64,000 bases of DNA, taken from contig NZ_CP035493.1 in the NCBI RefSeq assembly GCF_004135385.1, positions 2,356,001 through 2,420,000 on the forward strand. Direction: 5' to 3'. Of this stretch, positions 9,612 through 17,515 are shown one piece after another (positions within the stretch are counted from its first letter, which is position 1; each line of letters starts with the position of its first letter). A program made the position numbers and the translations under genes. The DNA is from Xylanimonas protaetiae. GTDB lineage: Bacteria > Actinomycetota > Actinomycetes > Actinomycetales > Cellulomonadaceae. Below the pieces are notes generated by a model. The model was not told where the DNA came from. It saw only the letters and a list, made by a program, of their open reading frames with translations, and searched no databases.

Positions 9612-10670
9612 GTGCCCGAGGGTCACACCGTCCACCGCCTCGCGAGGGCGTTCGCCGACCTGTTCGGCGGCCAGGCGCTCGCCGTGACCAGCCCGCAGGG
9701 CCGGTTCGCGGCGGGCGCCTCGCTCGTGTCCGGGCGCGTGCTCGTCGCGAGCGAGGCGTGGGGCAAGCAGCTCTTCCTGGGCTTCGCCCCCGCGGGGTCC
9801 CGGTCGTCCGGCGCCGGGTCGAGGGACCCGGGACCGGAGATGCAGCCCGAGCTGTGGCTTCGCGTCCACCTGGGCCTCTACGGCGCGTGGACGTTCGCGA
9901 CGGACGGCAGCGCCGACGTCGTCCACGCGATCGGCGCCCCGCGCAAGCGCGTCGGCGAGAGCGAGACGCCGCTGCCGGAGGAGGCCGAGCCGCGGGACGG
10001 CGAGGCCTGGGACGTCCCCGGGCCGCGGGGTGCCGTCCGGGCCCGGCTGCTCGGTGCGCACGCCGTCGCCGACCTCACCGGGCCCACCGCGTGCGAGGTC
10101 ATCACGCCCGCGGACAAGGCGGCGGTCGAGGCGCGGCTCGGGCCCGACCCGGTCCGCCCCGACGGCGGCCGCGCCTCGCTCGCGGAGGCCCGCGCGGCGT
10201 TCGTGGCGACGGTGCGCCGCTCGCGCGTCGTCGTCGGGCAGCAGCTCATGGACCAGGCGGTCGTGGCGGGCGTGGGCAACATCTACCGGGCGGAGGCGCT
10301 CTTCCGCGCCGGGCTCGACCCGATGCGCCCGGGCCGGGACGTCGACCCGGCCGTCCTGGGCGACGTGTGGGACGACCTCGTGCTGCTCATGCACGACGGC
10401 GTCGCGCGCGGCGCGATCGTCACCACGCGGCCGGAGGACCGCGGGCCGGACGCGCCCGGCATCCGTGCCGCCGGGGGAGCGGCCGCGCTCGGCGCGACCA
10501 CGCGACGCCACGAGCGGCGCGCGCCCGTGCCACCCGGCGCCGTCGCGCGGGAGGAGTCGTTCTACGTCTACCAGCGCGACGGCCTGCCGTGCCGCGTCTG
10601 CGGCACGCCCGTGCTGGTCAAGGACCTCGCCGGGCGGTCGCTCTACTGGTGCGGGGTCTGCCAGGCCTGA
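9612..10670 (+). CDS. Fpg/Nei family DNA glycosylase (endonuclease VIII-like)
   Basis: 352 aa. Bifunctional base-excision-repair glycosylase/AP lyase. The mature N-terminus PEGH gives catalytic Pro2 and Glu3. The helix-two-turn-helix element GQQLMDQAVVAGVGNIYRAE lies mid-C-terminal, and the C-terminal zinc finger has four Cys (CRVC...WCGVC). GTG start at 9612. A Gly/Ser/Pro-rich loop (about residues 60-75) is encoded by a GC-rich imperfect palindrome at 9796-9835 and looks like an expansion relative to the usual fold. It sits between rpiB and the alkyltransferase-like gene, so two repair genes are adjacent. Confidence 0.9.
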   Translation: MPEGHTVHRLARAFADLFGGQALAVTSPQGRFAAGASLVSGRVLVASEAWGKQLFLGFAPAGSRSSGAGSRDPGPEMQPELWLRVHLGLYGAWTFATDGSADVVHAIGAPRKRVGESETPLPEEAEPRDGEAWDVPGPRGAVRARLLGAHAVADLTGPTACEVITPADKAAVEARLGPDPVRPDGGRASLAEARAAFVATVRRSRVVVGQQLMDQAVVAGVGNIYRAEALFRAGLDPMRPGRDVDPAVLGDVWDDLVLLMHDGVARGAIVTTRPEDRGPDAPGIRAAGGAAALGATTRRHERRAPVPPGAVAREESFYVYQRDGLPCRVCGTPVLVKDLAGRSLYWCGVCQA

Positions 10671-10740
10671 CGCTGCCACGCGCGGGCCTCGCCGGGCGCC
10701 TCCCGCTCCGCGCTGCGGCCGCGCGAGCTAGGGTCGGGAC

Positions 10741-11154
10741 GTGCCCGCTCAGCCCCCGCAGGACCCGGTCGAGGAGTATGCCGCCGCCGTCCTCGCGCTC
10801 GCCCGGCGCATCCCGTCGGGCCGGGCGATGACGTACGGCCTCATCGCCGAGATCGTCGCCGAGACGCTGCACCGCGGTGGTCCGCGCCAGGTCGGCCAGG
10901 TGATGGCGGGCTCGGGCAGCCGGTACGCGCACCTCGTCCCCGAGGGTGCGGCGGTCGTCGGGCCGGCGCAGGACACCAACGGCGTGCCCTGGTGGCGCGT
11001 GGTCAACGCGGCGGGTGCCCCGCCGCCGCAGTACGCGTCGACGGCCCTCGACGCGCTGCGCGCCGAGGGCACGCCGCTCACCAAGGACGGCACGCGCATC
11101 GCGTTGCGCCGGGCGATCTGGTACCCCGGCATCGACGACGCGCCCCCGTGCTGA
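10741..11154 (+). CDS. Alkyltransferase-like protein (MGMT-fold, no active-site Cys)
   Basis: 137 aa. It has the DNA-binding fold of O6-alkylguanine-DNA alkyltransferase: IPSGRAMTYGLIAEIV, the winged-helix region, then the active-site block. Where MGMT has PCHRVV this protein reads VPWWRVVN, so the alkyl-accepting Cys is Trp. In the known Atl family such proteins bind alkylated guanine and hand it to nucleotide excision repair. The GTG start at 10741 is 70 bases after the glycosylase gene on the same strand, suggesting a small DNA-repair cluster. The C-terminal part (RRAIWYPGIDDAPP) matches actinobacterial Atl proteins. Confidence 0.82.
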   Translation: MPAQPPQDPVEEYAAAVLALARRIPSGRAMTYGLIAEIVAETLHRGGPRQVGQVMAGSGSRYAHLVPEGAAVVGPAQDTNGVPWWRVVNAAGAPPPQYASTALDALRAEGTPLTKDGTRIALRRAIWYPGIDDAPPC

Positions 11155-11161
11155 GACCGGC

Positions 11162-12280
11162 TCAGACGCGCCGCGGCGCGACTCGGGCGAGCGCCGCCCC
11201 CGCCGCCGAGCGCACGGCGGCACCCGCCGTGCCCCGGCGGGACTCCGCCGCCGCGAGCGCTGCGAGCATCGAGGCCGGATCGCCCTGCAGCAGCAGCGTC
11301 GTGACCGCCGTCCCCTCCCACCGGGAGAGGTCCGCGCGCACCTTCGCCGCCGGGCCCACGAGCGCGACCTCCTCGATCAGCGCGCGCGGGACCGCCTTCG
11401 CGGCCTCGTCCTTGCGCCCCGCGAGGAAGTGCGCCTGCACCTCGTCGAGCGCGTCCGCGTACCCCAGGCGGTCGAGGGACGCCTTGTGGAAGTTCGCCTC
11501 CTTGGACCCCATGCCGCCCACGTAGAGCGCCACGTGCGGCCGCAGCACGTCCGCGGCCTCCTCGACGTCGTCGCGCACGACGACGGGCACCGTCGCCAGC
11601 ACCTCGAACGCCGACGACGGCGTCCGCGCCCCGCTGCGGGCGGTGAAGCCCTCCGCGAGCAGCGCCCGGTGCTCGGCGTCGGTGCGGGGGGCGTAGAAGC
11701 CGGCCATCCAGCCGTCGGCGATCTCGGCGGCGAGCGCGACGTTGCGCGGGCCCTGCGCGGCCAGCACGACCGGCAGCTCCGCCCGCAGCGGGTGGACGGT
11801 GGGCTTGAGCGGCTTGCCGAGCCCGGTCGCCCCGGCGACGTCGGCGGGCACCGGGAGGCGGAAGAACGCCCCGGACGCAGTGACGGGGCGCTCGCGGGCG
11901 AGCACCTGCCGCACGATGTCGACGTACTCGCGGGTGCGGGCGAGCGGGCGCCCGTACGGCTGTCCGTACCAGCCCTCGACGACCTGCGGCCCGGACGCCC
12001 CGAGGCCGAGCACGAACCTTCCGCCGGAGAGGTGGTCGAGCGTGAGCGCCTGCATCGCGGTCGCTGTCGGCGTGCGGGCCGCCATCTGTGCGATCCCCGT
12101 GCCGAGCCGCACCCGCCGCGTGCGCGAGCCCCACCAGGCGAGCGGCGTGAAGGCGTCCGACCCGTACGCCTCCGCCGTCCAGACCGAGTCCAGGCCCAGC
12201 GCCTCGGCCGTGCGCAGCGCCGGAACGATGCCCCGCGGGGGCCTGCGGGACCAGTAGCCGGTCTGGATGCCGATGCGCAT
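11162..12280 (-). CDS. LLM class (probably F420-dependent) oxidoreductase
   Basis: 372 aa. A luciferase-like TIM barrel beginning MRIGIQTGYWSRRPPRG, with the LLM blocks DSVWTAEAYGSDAFTPLAWW, RLGTGIAQMAARTP and LSGGRFVLGLGASGPQVVEGWYG. Such proteins in actinobacteria usually use reduced F420, and the window also has F420-related genes near 54 kb. The substrate cannot be told. It ends a few bases from the convergent alkyltransferase-like gene and is divergent from the YjbR gene. Confidence 0.85.
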   Translation of the reverse strand: MRIGIQTGYWSRRPPRGIVPALRTAEALGLDSVWTAEAYGSDAFTPLAWWGSRTRRVRLGTGIAQMAARTPTATAMQALTLDHLSGGRFVLGLGASGPQVVEGWYGQPYGRPLARTREYVDIVRQVLARERPVTASGAFFRLPVPADVAGATGLGKPLKPTVHPLRAELPVVLAAQGPRNVALAAEIADGWMAGFYAPRTDAEHRALLAEGFTARSGARTPSSAFEVLATVPVVVRDDVEEAADVLRPHVALYVGGMGSKEANFHKASLDRLGYADALDEVQAHFLAGRKDEAAKAVPRALIEEVALVGPAAKVRADLSRWEGTAVTTLLLQGDPASMLAALAAAESRRGTAGAAVRSAAGAALARVAPRRV

Positions 12281-12380
12281 GGAAGGGCTCCTCGTCGAGT
12301 CCGGGTTCCTGCGACCGGGCGTCGCAGGTAACGCGGATCACACCCTAGCCGACGGCGCAAGGTCGCCGTACGGTCGACCC

Positions 12381-12779
12381 ATGGCCACGATCGAGGACGT
12401 CTCCCGCCTCGCCGCTGCGCTGCCCGACGTCGTCGAGGGCACCCGGACCGGGCACGCCACGGGCCTGCACTGGGCCGTCGGGACGAAGACGTTCGCGTGG
12501 GAGCGGGCGTTCAGCAAGGCCGACCTCCGGCGGTTCGGCGACGAGCCCGTGCCCGGCGGCCCGATCCTCGCCGTCGTCGTCGAGGACCTCGGCGAGAAGC
12601 AGTCGGTGCTCGAGGACGGCATGCCCGGGTTCTTCACGATCCCGCACTTCGACGGCTACGCGGCCGTGCTCGTCCAGCTCGACGCCGTCCGGGAGACCGA
12701 CCTGGAGGAGGCGCTCCTGGAGGCGTGGGCGACGGTGGCCCCGCCGGACGTCGCCCGGGCCTTCCTCGGCGGCGGCTGA
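12381..12779 (+). CDS. MmcQ/YjbR family DNA-binding-like protein
   Basis: 132 aa, ATG at 12381. It starts MATIEDVSRLAAALPDVVEG and contains the family's TKTFAWERAFSKADLRRFG and FFTIPHFDGYAAVLVQLD blocks. The fold (CyaY/YjbR-like) is widespread, but its role is not established. The upstream gap to the divergent LLM gene is 100 bases and should hold both promoters. Confidence 0.82.
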   Translation: MATIEDVSRLAAALPDVVEGTRTGHATGLHWAVGTKTFAWERAFSKADLRRFGDEPVPGGPILAVVVEDLGEKQSVLEDGMPGFFTIPHFDGYAAVLVQLDAVRETDLEEALLEAWATVAPPDVARAFLGGG

Positions 12780-12815
12780 GCAGGCCGCGCCCGGCGCCGT
12801 CCGAGGGGTCATCGT

Positions 12816-13817
12816 TCAGCGCGTGCGGTCGGCCATCGTGTTGAGCAGGGCGGCGCCGGACTCGGCGTCGTCCACCGTGATCGTCAGCGTGCGGCCGCCG
12901 GTGCGCTCGACCTCGATGCCCTGGCCGCTGCGCGGCACGATGCCGACGCTCCCGCCGGGCCCGACGCGCCAGCCCCAGCCGCCGAACTGGCGGAACGCGA
13001 AGACCTCGACGACGCGGGCCGCGACGACCTCGTCGGCGGGCACGAACGTGCGCGGCCAGCCCAGGGCGGAGCGCACGCGCAGCCCGGACGCGTCGACGCG
13101 CACCTCGAAGACCATCATCGCGGCGAACAGCACGGCAAGGAGCGCAGGGACCACGAGCAGGCCCCACTGCTGCCCGATGACAGCCATGGCCGACGTGAGC
13201 ACGACGGAGCCCGCGCCCACCCAGAGCCCGGTGCCGCCGCCGATGCGCCGGAGCCACACGGCGCGCTCGCCGTCGGCCAGCGGCATGCGCTCGGCATCGG
13301 CGGGGACGGGCTCGGTCGCGGGCTGGTGCGGGTCGCCGGGCACCAGGAGAGCGGCCGCGACGGCCGGGACCAGCGGCACGAGGTACGCGGCCAGGAGCCA
13401 GCCGCCCGAGTCCGGCGCCTGCGCCGCGTCGGTGAGCCCGCGCTGCCCGGCGACCGCTCCCACCTGCATGACGGCGAGGAGCCCGCCCATCCACACGGTC
13501 ACGCCGGCCGCGACGCGGCGCGTCATCGCGGCCTTGCCCCAGAACCAGCCGATCGCCCCGAACAGCAGGGTGCAGCCGACACCGGTGCCCAGCACGACCG
13601 CGACCCAGCCGCCCAGGGACATCACGCCGTCGACCTGGCCGTCCGCGCCCCAGTGCGAGGCGACGGGGTCGGGCAGGTCGTCGCGCCACGCGACGGTGAC
13701 CGCCGCCGATGCGACGAGGAGCAGCAGCGCGACCGCCGACGACCACAGGGTCGAGCGGCGGGCCAGGGCCTTCCAGGGCTCCGCGGTGCGGATGCCGGGG
13801 ACGGGACCGGTCGTCAT
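12816..13817 (-). CDS. DUF1648-domain membrane protein
   Basis: 333 aa. A first hydrophobic helix (about residues 25-45) is followed by the DUF1648 signature DLPDPVASHWGADGQVDGVM, then further helices near residues 68-92, 105-122 and 140-160. A second half has two more helices (about 195-235) and a soluble C-terminal domain (VDASGLRVRS...FVPADEV) resembling bacterial PH-like domains. Likely an envelope protein related to growth/sporulation SdpI-like proteins. It lies 28 bases after cysE on the same strand, but the functional link is unclear. Confidence 0.75.
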   Translation of the reverse strand: MTTGPVPGIRTAEPWKALARRSTLWSSAVALLLLVASAAVTVAWRDDLPDPVASHWGADGQVDGVMSLGGWVAVVLGTGVGCTLLFGAIGWFWGKAAMTRRVAAGVTVWMGGLLAVMQVGAVAGQRGLTDAAQAPDSGGWLLAAYLVPLVPAVAAALLVPGDPHQPATEPVPADAERMPLADGERAVWLRRIGGGTGLWVGAGSVVLTSAMAVIGQQWGLLVVPALLAVLFAAMMVFEVRVDASGLRVRSALGWPRTFVPADEVVAARVVEVFAFRQFGGWGWRVGPGGSVGIVPRSGQGIEVERTGGRTLTITVDDAESGAALLNTMADRTR

Positions 13818-13845
13818 CGGGACAGCCTCCTCGCCGGGTCTCGGG

Positions 13846-14529
13846 TCAGATCGAGTACTCGATGAGCAGCGCCGGGTCCTGGAGCTTCTCGCGCTCGGCC
13901 GGAGCCGCCGACGGCATCCGGACGTGCGCGGGCACGCCCACCGCGACCGCCCCGGCGGGGACGTCCTTCACGACGACGGCGTTGGCGCCCACCTGCACGT
14001 CGTCGCCCAGCGTGATGGGGCCCAGCACGCGGGCGCCGGCGCCGATCATGACCCGGTTGCCGAGCGTCGGGTGGCGCTTGCCGCGCGTCATGGACCGCCC
14101 GCCCAGGGTCGAGCCCTGGAAGAGGATGCAGTCGTCGCCGATCTCGGTGGTCTGCCCGATCACGACGCCCATGCCGTGGTCGATGAACAGGCGGCGCCCG
14201 ATGATCGCCCCGGGGTGGATCTCGATGCCGGTGACGAACCGGGCGAGCTGCGAGAGCAGGCGCGCCGCCAGCCGCAGGTGCGCGTGCCACATGCGGTGGC
14301 TCAGCCGGTGCACCCACAGGGCGTGCACGCCCGGGTAGGCCAGCGCGACCTCCAGGCGGGTGCGCGCGGCCGGGTCGTGGGCGTGGGCGGCGTCGAGGTC
14401 CTCCAGCAGGATCTCGAGCAGGTGACGCAGGCCCGGGCGGTGCCCGGGCGGCATGACATGGACGTGGTCGTCCTCGTCGTCGCCGTGCCCGGCAAGAGTC
14501 GCCTCGCGCACGGCGTGCAGATCGGTCAT
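13846..14529 (-). CDS. cysE: Serine O-acetyltransferase
   Basis: 227 aa. It makes O-acetylserine from serine and acetyl-CoA, the substrate of CysK. The N-terminal helical domain is followed by the left-handed beta-helix of hexapeptide repeats: FVTGIEIHPGAIIGRRLFID, HGMGVVIGQTTEIGDD, GKRHPTLGNRVMIGAGARVL, GDDVQVGANAVVVKDVPAGA. The catalytic HPGA and DHGMG histidines are present. The C-terminus is about 20-30 residues longer than the minimal form. It follows cysK by 108 bases on the same strand, so the cysteine pathway pair is likely co-regulated. Confidence 0.93.
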   Translation of the reverse strand: MTDLHAVREATLAGHGDDEDDHVHVMPPGHRPGLRHLLEILLEDLDAAHAHDPAARTRLEVALAYPGVHALWVHRLSHRMWHAHLRLAARLLSQLARFVTGIEIHPGAIIGRRLFIDHGMGVVIGQTTEIGDDCILFQGSTLGGRSMTRGKRHPTLGNRVMIGAGARVLGPITLGDDVQVGANAVVVKDVPAGAVAVGVPAHVRMPSAAPAEREKLQDPALLIEYSI

Positions 14530-14637
14530 GTCCGGCTCAGTCCCTTCCTTGGTCGCCTGAGCCTACGTCCCCGCGGCGGAGGGCCGGGCACGGTCCGTGC
14601 CAGCCCTCCGCCGCAGGTCAGGTGCAGCGCGGCGCGC

Positions 14638-15573
14638 TCAGTCGAGCAGGTCCGCGTACAGGACGGTCGACAGGTAGCGCTCACCGAAGTCGGGGATCAC
14701 GGCGACGATCGTCTTGCCGGCGTACTCGGGACGGCCCGCGAGCTGGAGCGCAGCGGCGATCGCAGCGCCCGACGAGATGCCGACGAGCAGCCCCTCCTCC
14801 TTGGCGGCGCGGCGCGCGTACTCGATCGCCGTCTCGGCGTCGATGTCGAGCACCTCGTCGTAGACCGTGGTGTCGAGGATCTCCGGGATGAAGTTGGCGC
14901 CGATGCCCTGGATCTTGTGCGGGCCGGGGGCGCCGCCGTTGAGGATCGCGGACTCCTTGGGCTCGACCGCGATGACCTTGACCTCGGGCTTGCGCTCCTT
15001 GAGCACCTGGCCGACACCGGTGATGGTGCCGCCCGTGCCGATGCCGGAGACCACGGCGTCGACGCCGCCGTCGGTGTCGGCCCAGATCTCCTCGGCCGTC
15101 GTCTTGCGGTGGATCGCCGGGTTGGCCTCGTTGGCGAACTGACGGGCCAGGATCGCGCCCGGGCGCTCGGCGACGATCTTCTCCGCCTCGGCGACGGCGC
15201 CCTTCATGCCGTCCGCGCCCGGGGTCAGCACCAGCTCGGCGCCGTAGGCGCGCAGCAGGGCGCGGCGCTCCTTCGACATGGTCTCCGGCATCGCGAGCAC
15301 GACGTTGTAGCCGCGCACCGCGCCGACCCATGCCAGGGCGATGCCGGTGTTGCCCGACGTCGCCTCGACGATGGTGCCCCCGGGCGCGAGCTCGCCCGAC
15401 GCCTCGGCGGCGTCGACGATCGCGACGCCGATGCGGTCCTTGACCGAGTTGGCGGGGTTGTAGAACTCGAGCTTGGCGAGCACGGTGGCGCCGAGGCCCT
15501 CCGTGAGCTTGTTCAGGCGCACGAGCGGCGTGCCGCCGATCAGCTTCGTCGCGTCGTCGTAGATGCGGGCCAT
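14638..15573 (-). CDS. cysK: Cysteine synthase A (O-acetylserine sulfhydrylase)
   Basis: 311 aa. A PLP enzyme converting O-acetylserine and sulfide to cysteine. It carries the PLP lysine in [11 protein letters not shown], substrate loop [11 protein letters not shown], and [12 protein letters not shown] for phosphate binding. Two ATGs are possible (15579 and 15573). The GAAGAGG ribosome site abuts the first and is six bases from the second, so 15573 ([14 protein letters not shown]) is preferred. A 200-base leader with a Cys-rich peptide lies upstream. Confidence 0.95.
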   Translation of the reverse strand: MARIYDDATKLIGGTPLVRLNKLTEGLGATVLAKLEFYNPANSVKDRIGVAIVDAAEASGELAPGGTIVEATSGNTGIALAWVGAVRGYNVVLAMPETMSKERRALLRAYGAELVLTPGADGMKGAVAEAEKIVAERPGAILARQFANEANPAIHRKTTAEEIWADTDGGVDAVVSGIGTGGTITGVGQVLKERKPEVKVIAVEPKESAILNGGAPGPHKIQGIGANFIPEILDTTVYDEVLDIDAETAIEYARRAAKEEGLLVGISSGAAIAAALQLAGRPEYAGKTIVAVIPDFGERYLSTVLYADLLD

Positions 15574-15709
15574 GGTCATCCTCTTCGTGGGTGTCTCGGT
15601 GGGTCGGTGTCTCAGGGGTCGTTGTCAACGGGGCCGACAGGGTCAGAGCGCTCGCGCTCACCTCGACCCGGCAGCCGCGGACGGCGGGGTCAGGCGTGGC
15701 ACGGGCGCT

Positions 15710-15778
15710 CTAGCGACAGGGGCGACAGCACATCGGCGTGCTGGCCGCGGACGCGGGGGGAGCGACGGCGATGCGCAC
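15710..15778 (-). CDS. Cys-rich leader peptide upstream of cysK (putative attenuator)
   Basis: A 22-codon frame starting with GTG at 15778, six bases after AAGGGAG. It reads MRIAVAPPASAAS then TPMCCRPCR and a TAG stop: three Cys codons among the last six, and Arg before the stop. Cys-rich leader peptides of this type, ending near CC..C.., are known upstream of sulfur-assimilation genes in actinobacteria and respond to cysteine supply through ribosome pausing. The cysK start lies about 135 bases downstream, leaving room for alternative RNA structures. The peptide is directly readable; the regulatory role is inferred. Confidence 0.65.
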   Translation of the reverse strand: MRIAVAPPASAASTPMCCRPCR

Positions 15779-15891
15779 GGTCGGCTCCCTTCGGTCTATC
15801 GACGATGTCTGGGGGAACCATAGGCCGCGAGGAGCGCCGACCGCCAGGGCATCTCACTGTGGCGTGCGACGCACGCCGTCGTGAGACGACG

Positions 15892-15922
15892 ACGGCCCGG
15901 CCCCCGTGAGGGAGCCGGGCCG
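15892..15922 (-). terminator. Terminator, probably the original tRNA-Gly terminator
   Basis: ACGGCCCGGC and GCCGGGCCGT form a stem with extra C-G pairs closing a GTGA loop. It starts about 10 bases beyond attL on the side that was downstream of tRNA-Gly before integration. A near copy is at 47783-47815. Confidence 0.65.
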
Positions 15923-15930
15923 TGCGTGCC

Positions 15931-15973
15931 GGAGCGGATGACGGGAATCGAACCCGCGTAATCAGTTTGGAAG
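15931..15973. repeat. attL: duplicated 3' part of tRNA-Gly
   Basis: 43 bases match 29498-29540 with one mismatch (T at 15939, C at 29506). The last 34 bases (15940-15973) are identical. The sequence covers the acceptor 3' strand, T arm, variable loop and anticodon-stem 3' half of tRNA-Gly read on the minus strand, and stops in the anticodon. This is the left boundary of the integrated element. Confidence 0.92.
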
Positions 15974-16085
15974 CCCAAAAATCTCAGCGCTTCGCCGAGC
16001 GTACTACCAGGGCAAACGTGCCACCTGACCTGCGGCGGGATGCATCGCTAGGGATTCGCAAGCGTCGCTAAGTGTCTGGCGCTCG

Positions 16086-16102
16086 GGGCACGTACGGGCA
16101 CG
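16086..16102 (+). promoter_or_regulatory. Integrase arm-type site, left 1
   Basis: GGGCACGTACGGGCACG: two GGGCACG words in direct repeat with three bases between. The same pattern recurs at 16128-16144 and 29374-29390, near both element ends, as expected for arm-type binding by the integrase N-terminal domain. Confidence 0.6.
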
Positions 16103-16127
16103 AAGGAGCGGTTTTCGGGGCTTCTCT

Positions 16128-16144
16128 GGGCACGTTCGGGCACG
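16128..16144 (+). promoter_or_regulatory. Integrase arm-type site, left 2
   Basis: GGGCACGTTCGGGCACG, starting exactly 42 bases (four helical turns) after the first left site, so both would lie on the same DNA face. Confidence 0.6.
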
Positions 16145-16199
16145 CGCGCGGGTTCGCTCTCTGGGCGTTTCCAGATCGGGTCTCAGAGGGCCCGGGTCC

Positions 16200-16934
16200 T
16201 CAGGTCGTCGGCCGCCGACGCACGACCTCGTGGAGCTGCGAGACCGACGCGAACCAGCCCTGTAGTCGAGGGTCAATCGCTCCGACGATCTGGATCATGT
16301 CGCGGTGTCGGGCTTTCACGTTCACCTCTAGCAACGGCTCCATGTGCGCGACGCGGTTGCGCAACGCGTGGATGCGGCCGACACGGCTGGCGATGATCTT
16401 GCCCTCGGGGTCGTCCTTGGCGCCGGGGAACGCCTGCGCGAGCGCCTCGTCCCAGAGCACCTGCCGCCCGCGGTGGGTCTTGTCGTCCACGTCCGTCGTC
16501 GGTAGCAGCCTCACGAACACACCGAACGTCAGTTGCGCGAGCACGTCGTCATGCGTGATCGGCTCGTGCTTGCGCGGGTGCTCTGTCGGGCGGGCGGCCC
16601 GGGCCTTCCCCGCGTTGACCCTCGCTGTGGAGCGAGCACCGGACGTCAGAGAGTGCAGAGGCTTCGCGGCGTCGTCCAGCCACTCGGCCGGGAACGTGCC
16701 GCCGTCAGCGCGCGCCTGTGCGGCGTTCCACGTGCGCAGCTGGGCGTCCATCGCGTTGCGTAGGAGCACCTCTGTGACGCTCAGGCACGAGTGAAACGCG
16801 GCCGCCAGGTCCAGGTTCCACAGGTACAGCCGCAGCGCGAGCTTCATGTCACCGCCCGCGGCTCGGGCGTAAGTGCCGAACCGGGAGACGTGGAGGCTCT
16901 GAACGATCAGATCGGTTGTGGTCGATTGCGGCAC
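16200..16934 (-). CDS. Abi-like abortive infection protein (HEPN type)
   Basis: 244 aa. It has the Abi_2/AbiD-F layout: SRFGTYARAAGG, then LYLWNLDLAAAFHSCLSVTE followed by VLLRNAMDAQL, and a C-terminal RIHALRNRVAHMEPLL. RNRVAH is an RX4H motif typical of HEPN ribonucleases. Family members are phage-defence or toxin-like RNases that stop growth on infection. GTG at 16934 (MPQSTTTDLIVQSL) is chosen because AGGA lies about 10 bases upstream and a possible promoter (TTGTCC, 16 bases, TGTACG) would exclude the longer ATG start at 16991. It is the only clear cargo gene, placed at the left edge of the element. No antitoxin is visible next to it. Confidence 0.8.
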   Translation of the reverse strand: MPQSTTTDLIVQSLHVSRFGTYARAAGGDMKLALRLYLWNLDLAAAFHSCLSVTEVLLRNAMDAQLRTWNAAQARADGGTFPAEWLDDAAKPLHSLTSGARSTARVNAGKARAARPTEHPRKHEPITHDDVLAQLTFGVFVRLLPTTDVDDKTHRGRQVLWDEALAQAFPGAKDDPEGKIIASRVGRIHALRNRVAHMEPLLEVNVKARHRDMIQIVGAIDPRLQGWFASVSQLHEVVRRRPTT

Positions 16935-17000
16935 CGGAACATCCTGACGTACAGTGGTGAGCAATACGAGGACAAGGTCCCTCGTCTTCATACATGGAGA

Positions 17001-17034
17001 AACCCTCAGGCGATCGCCTGGGGGTTCTTCTTTT
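17001..17034 (+). terminator. Hairpin with T-rich tail
   Basis: AACCCTCAGGCGAT pairs with ATCGCCTGGGGGTT (palindromic core CAGGCGATCGCCTG), followed on the plus strand by CTTCTTTT. On the minus strand it insulates the abi promoter from upstream transcription. Confidence 0.6.
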
Positions 17035-17257
17035 GCCCGTGGGCGCCCGCAGCGACGACGACGAGGGCGACCACGACGCCGAGGGCGACGACGCCGACGA
17101 CGAGCAGCACGACGACGAGCAGCACGAGCACGGGCAGCACCAGGAACACGAGCAGGGGCGCGCGCGAGCGCGCGGACGCTCCGCCGGCGGATGCGTCAAG
17201 GCGGCACCGTGGCCGCCGGGCGTGGCACGAGCTCAAGGGCGCGACGACGGCGCGCAC
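17006..17257 (-). CDS. Small hydrophobic protein (uncertain)
   Basis: 83 codons. The start is GTG at 17257 (MRAVVAPLSSCHARR) or a later alternative; no clear ribosome site is seen. The middle is a very long hydrophobic run (LLVFLVLPVLVLLVVVLLVV, then GVVALGVVVALVVVAAG) that would make one or two membrane helices. The stop codon falls inside the terminator hairpin at 17001-17034. Small hydrophobic proteins are common among AICE spread (Spd) proteins, but the biased Leu/Val composition and odd stop make a spurious frame possible. Confidence 0.35.
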   Translation of the reverse strand: MRAVVAPLSSCHARRPRCRLDASAGGASARSRAPLLVFLVLPVLVLLVVVLLVVGVVALGVVVALVVVAAGAHGQKKNPQAIA

Positions 17258-17362
17258 CTCGACCGGACGGGGGACGCGCGACCTGTCCGCGGCTCACACG
17301 ACGCCGCGGAGGCGTACAGGCAGGTGGAAACAGCCTCAGCGCACAGTGCGCTGTACGCCTGA

Positions 17363-17422
17363 GTTCACAACGCTGGACACCCCACTACACAGACCTGTAA
17401 CCGGGTGTCCAGCCCAGTGAAC
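17363..17422. repeat. Composite inverted repeat
   Basis: Outer arms GTTCAC/GTGAAC and inner arms GCTGGACACCC/GGGTGTCCAGC are each perfect. They are separated by equal three-base spacers on both sides, around a 20-base centre. The symmetry suggests a protein-binding or single-strand-forming structure. Confidence 0.75.
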
Positions 17423-17515
17423 TTCCGGCGTAATCGCAGGTCAGAGCGTTTCCAGGCCGCTGTACGGGCGTCCACTTCGCTGAGCAGCGAGCCGGGCGGG
17501 CCGGGAAACAAGGGA

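Larger units (their letters stand above)
15779..16199. other. Gene-free stretch: cysK leader start, terminator, attL and integrase arm sites
   Basis: No convincing gene occurs here. The stretch contains the 5' flank of the cysK leader, a terminator (15892-15922), the left attachment site (15931-15973), and two direct-repeat arm sites (16086-16102 and 16128-16144). Small open frames across attL are by-products of the tRNA fragment. Confidence 0.8.

Noticed and set aside
9796-9835. Mobile palindromic insertion in the glycosylase gene
   Set aside because: Only an imperfect GC-rich palindrome is seen, with no copy elsewhere in the window. It remains a loop expansion.
15931-16018. A second tRNA gene at attL
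   Set aside because: Only the 3' half of tRNA-Gly is present. The 5' side has no acceptor strand that pairs with it, despite a D-arm-like GGTAGTACGC.
16994-17362. An acidic His/Glu-rich protein on the plus strand
   Set aside because: It is the complement of the hydrophobic minus-strand frame and low-complexity DNA, and its start lies inside the terminator hairpin.
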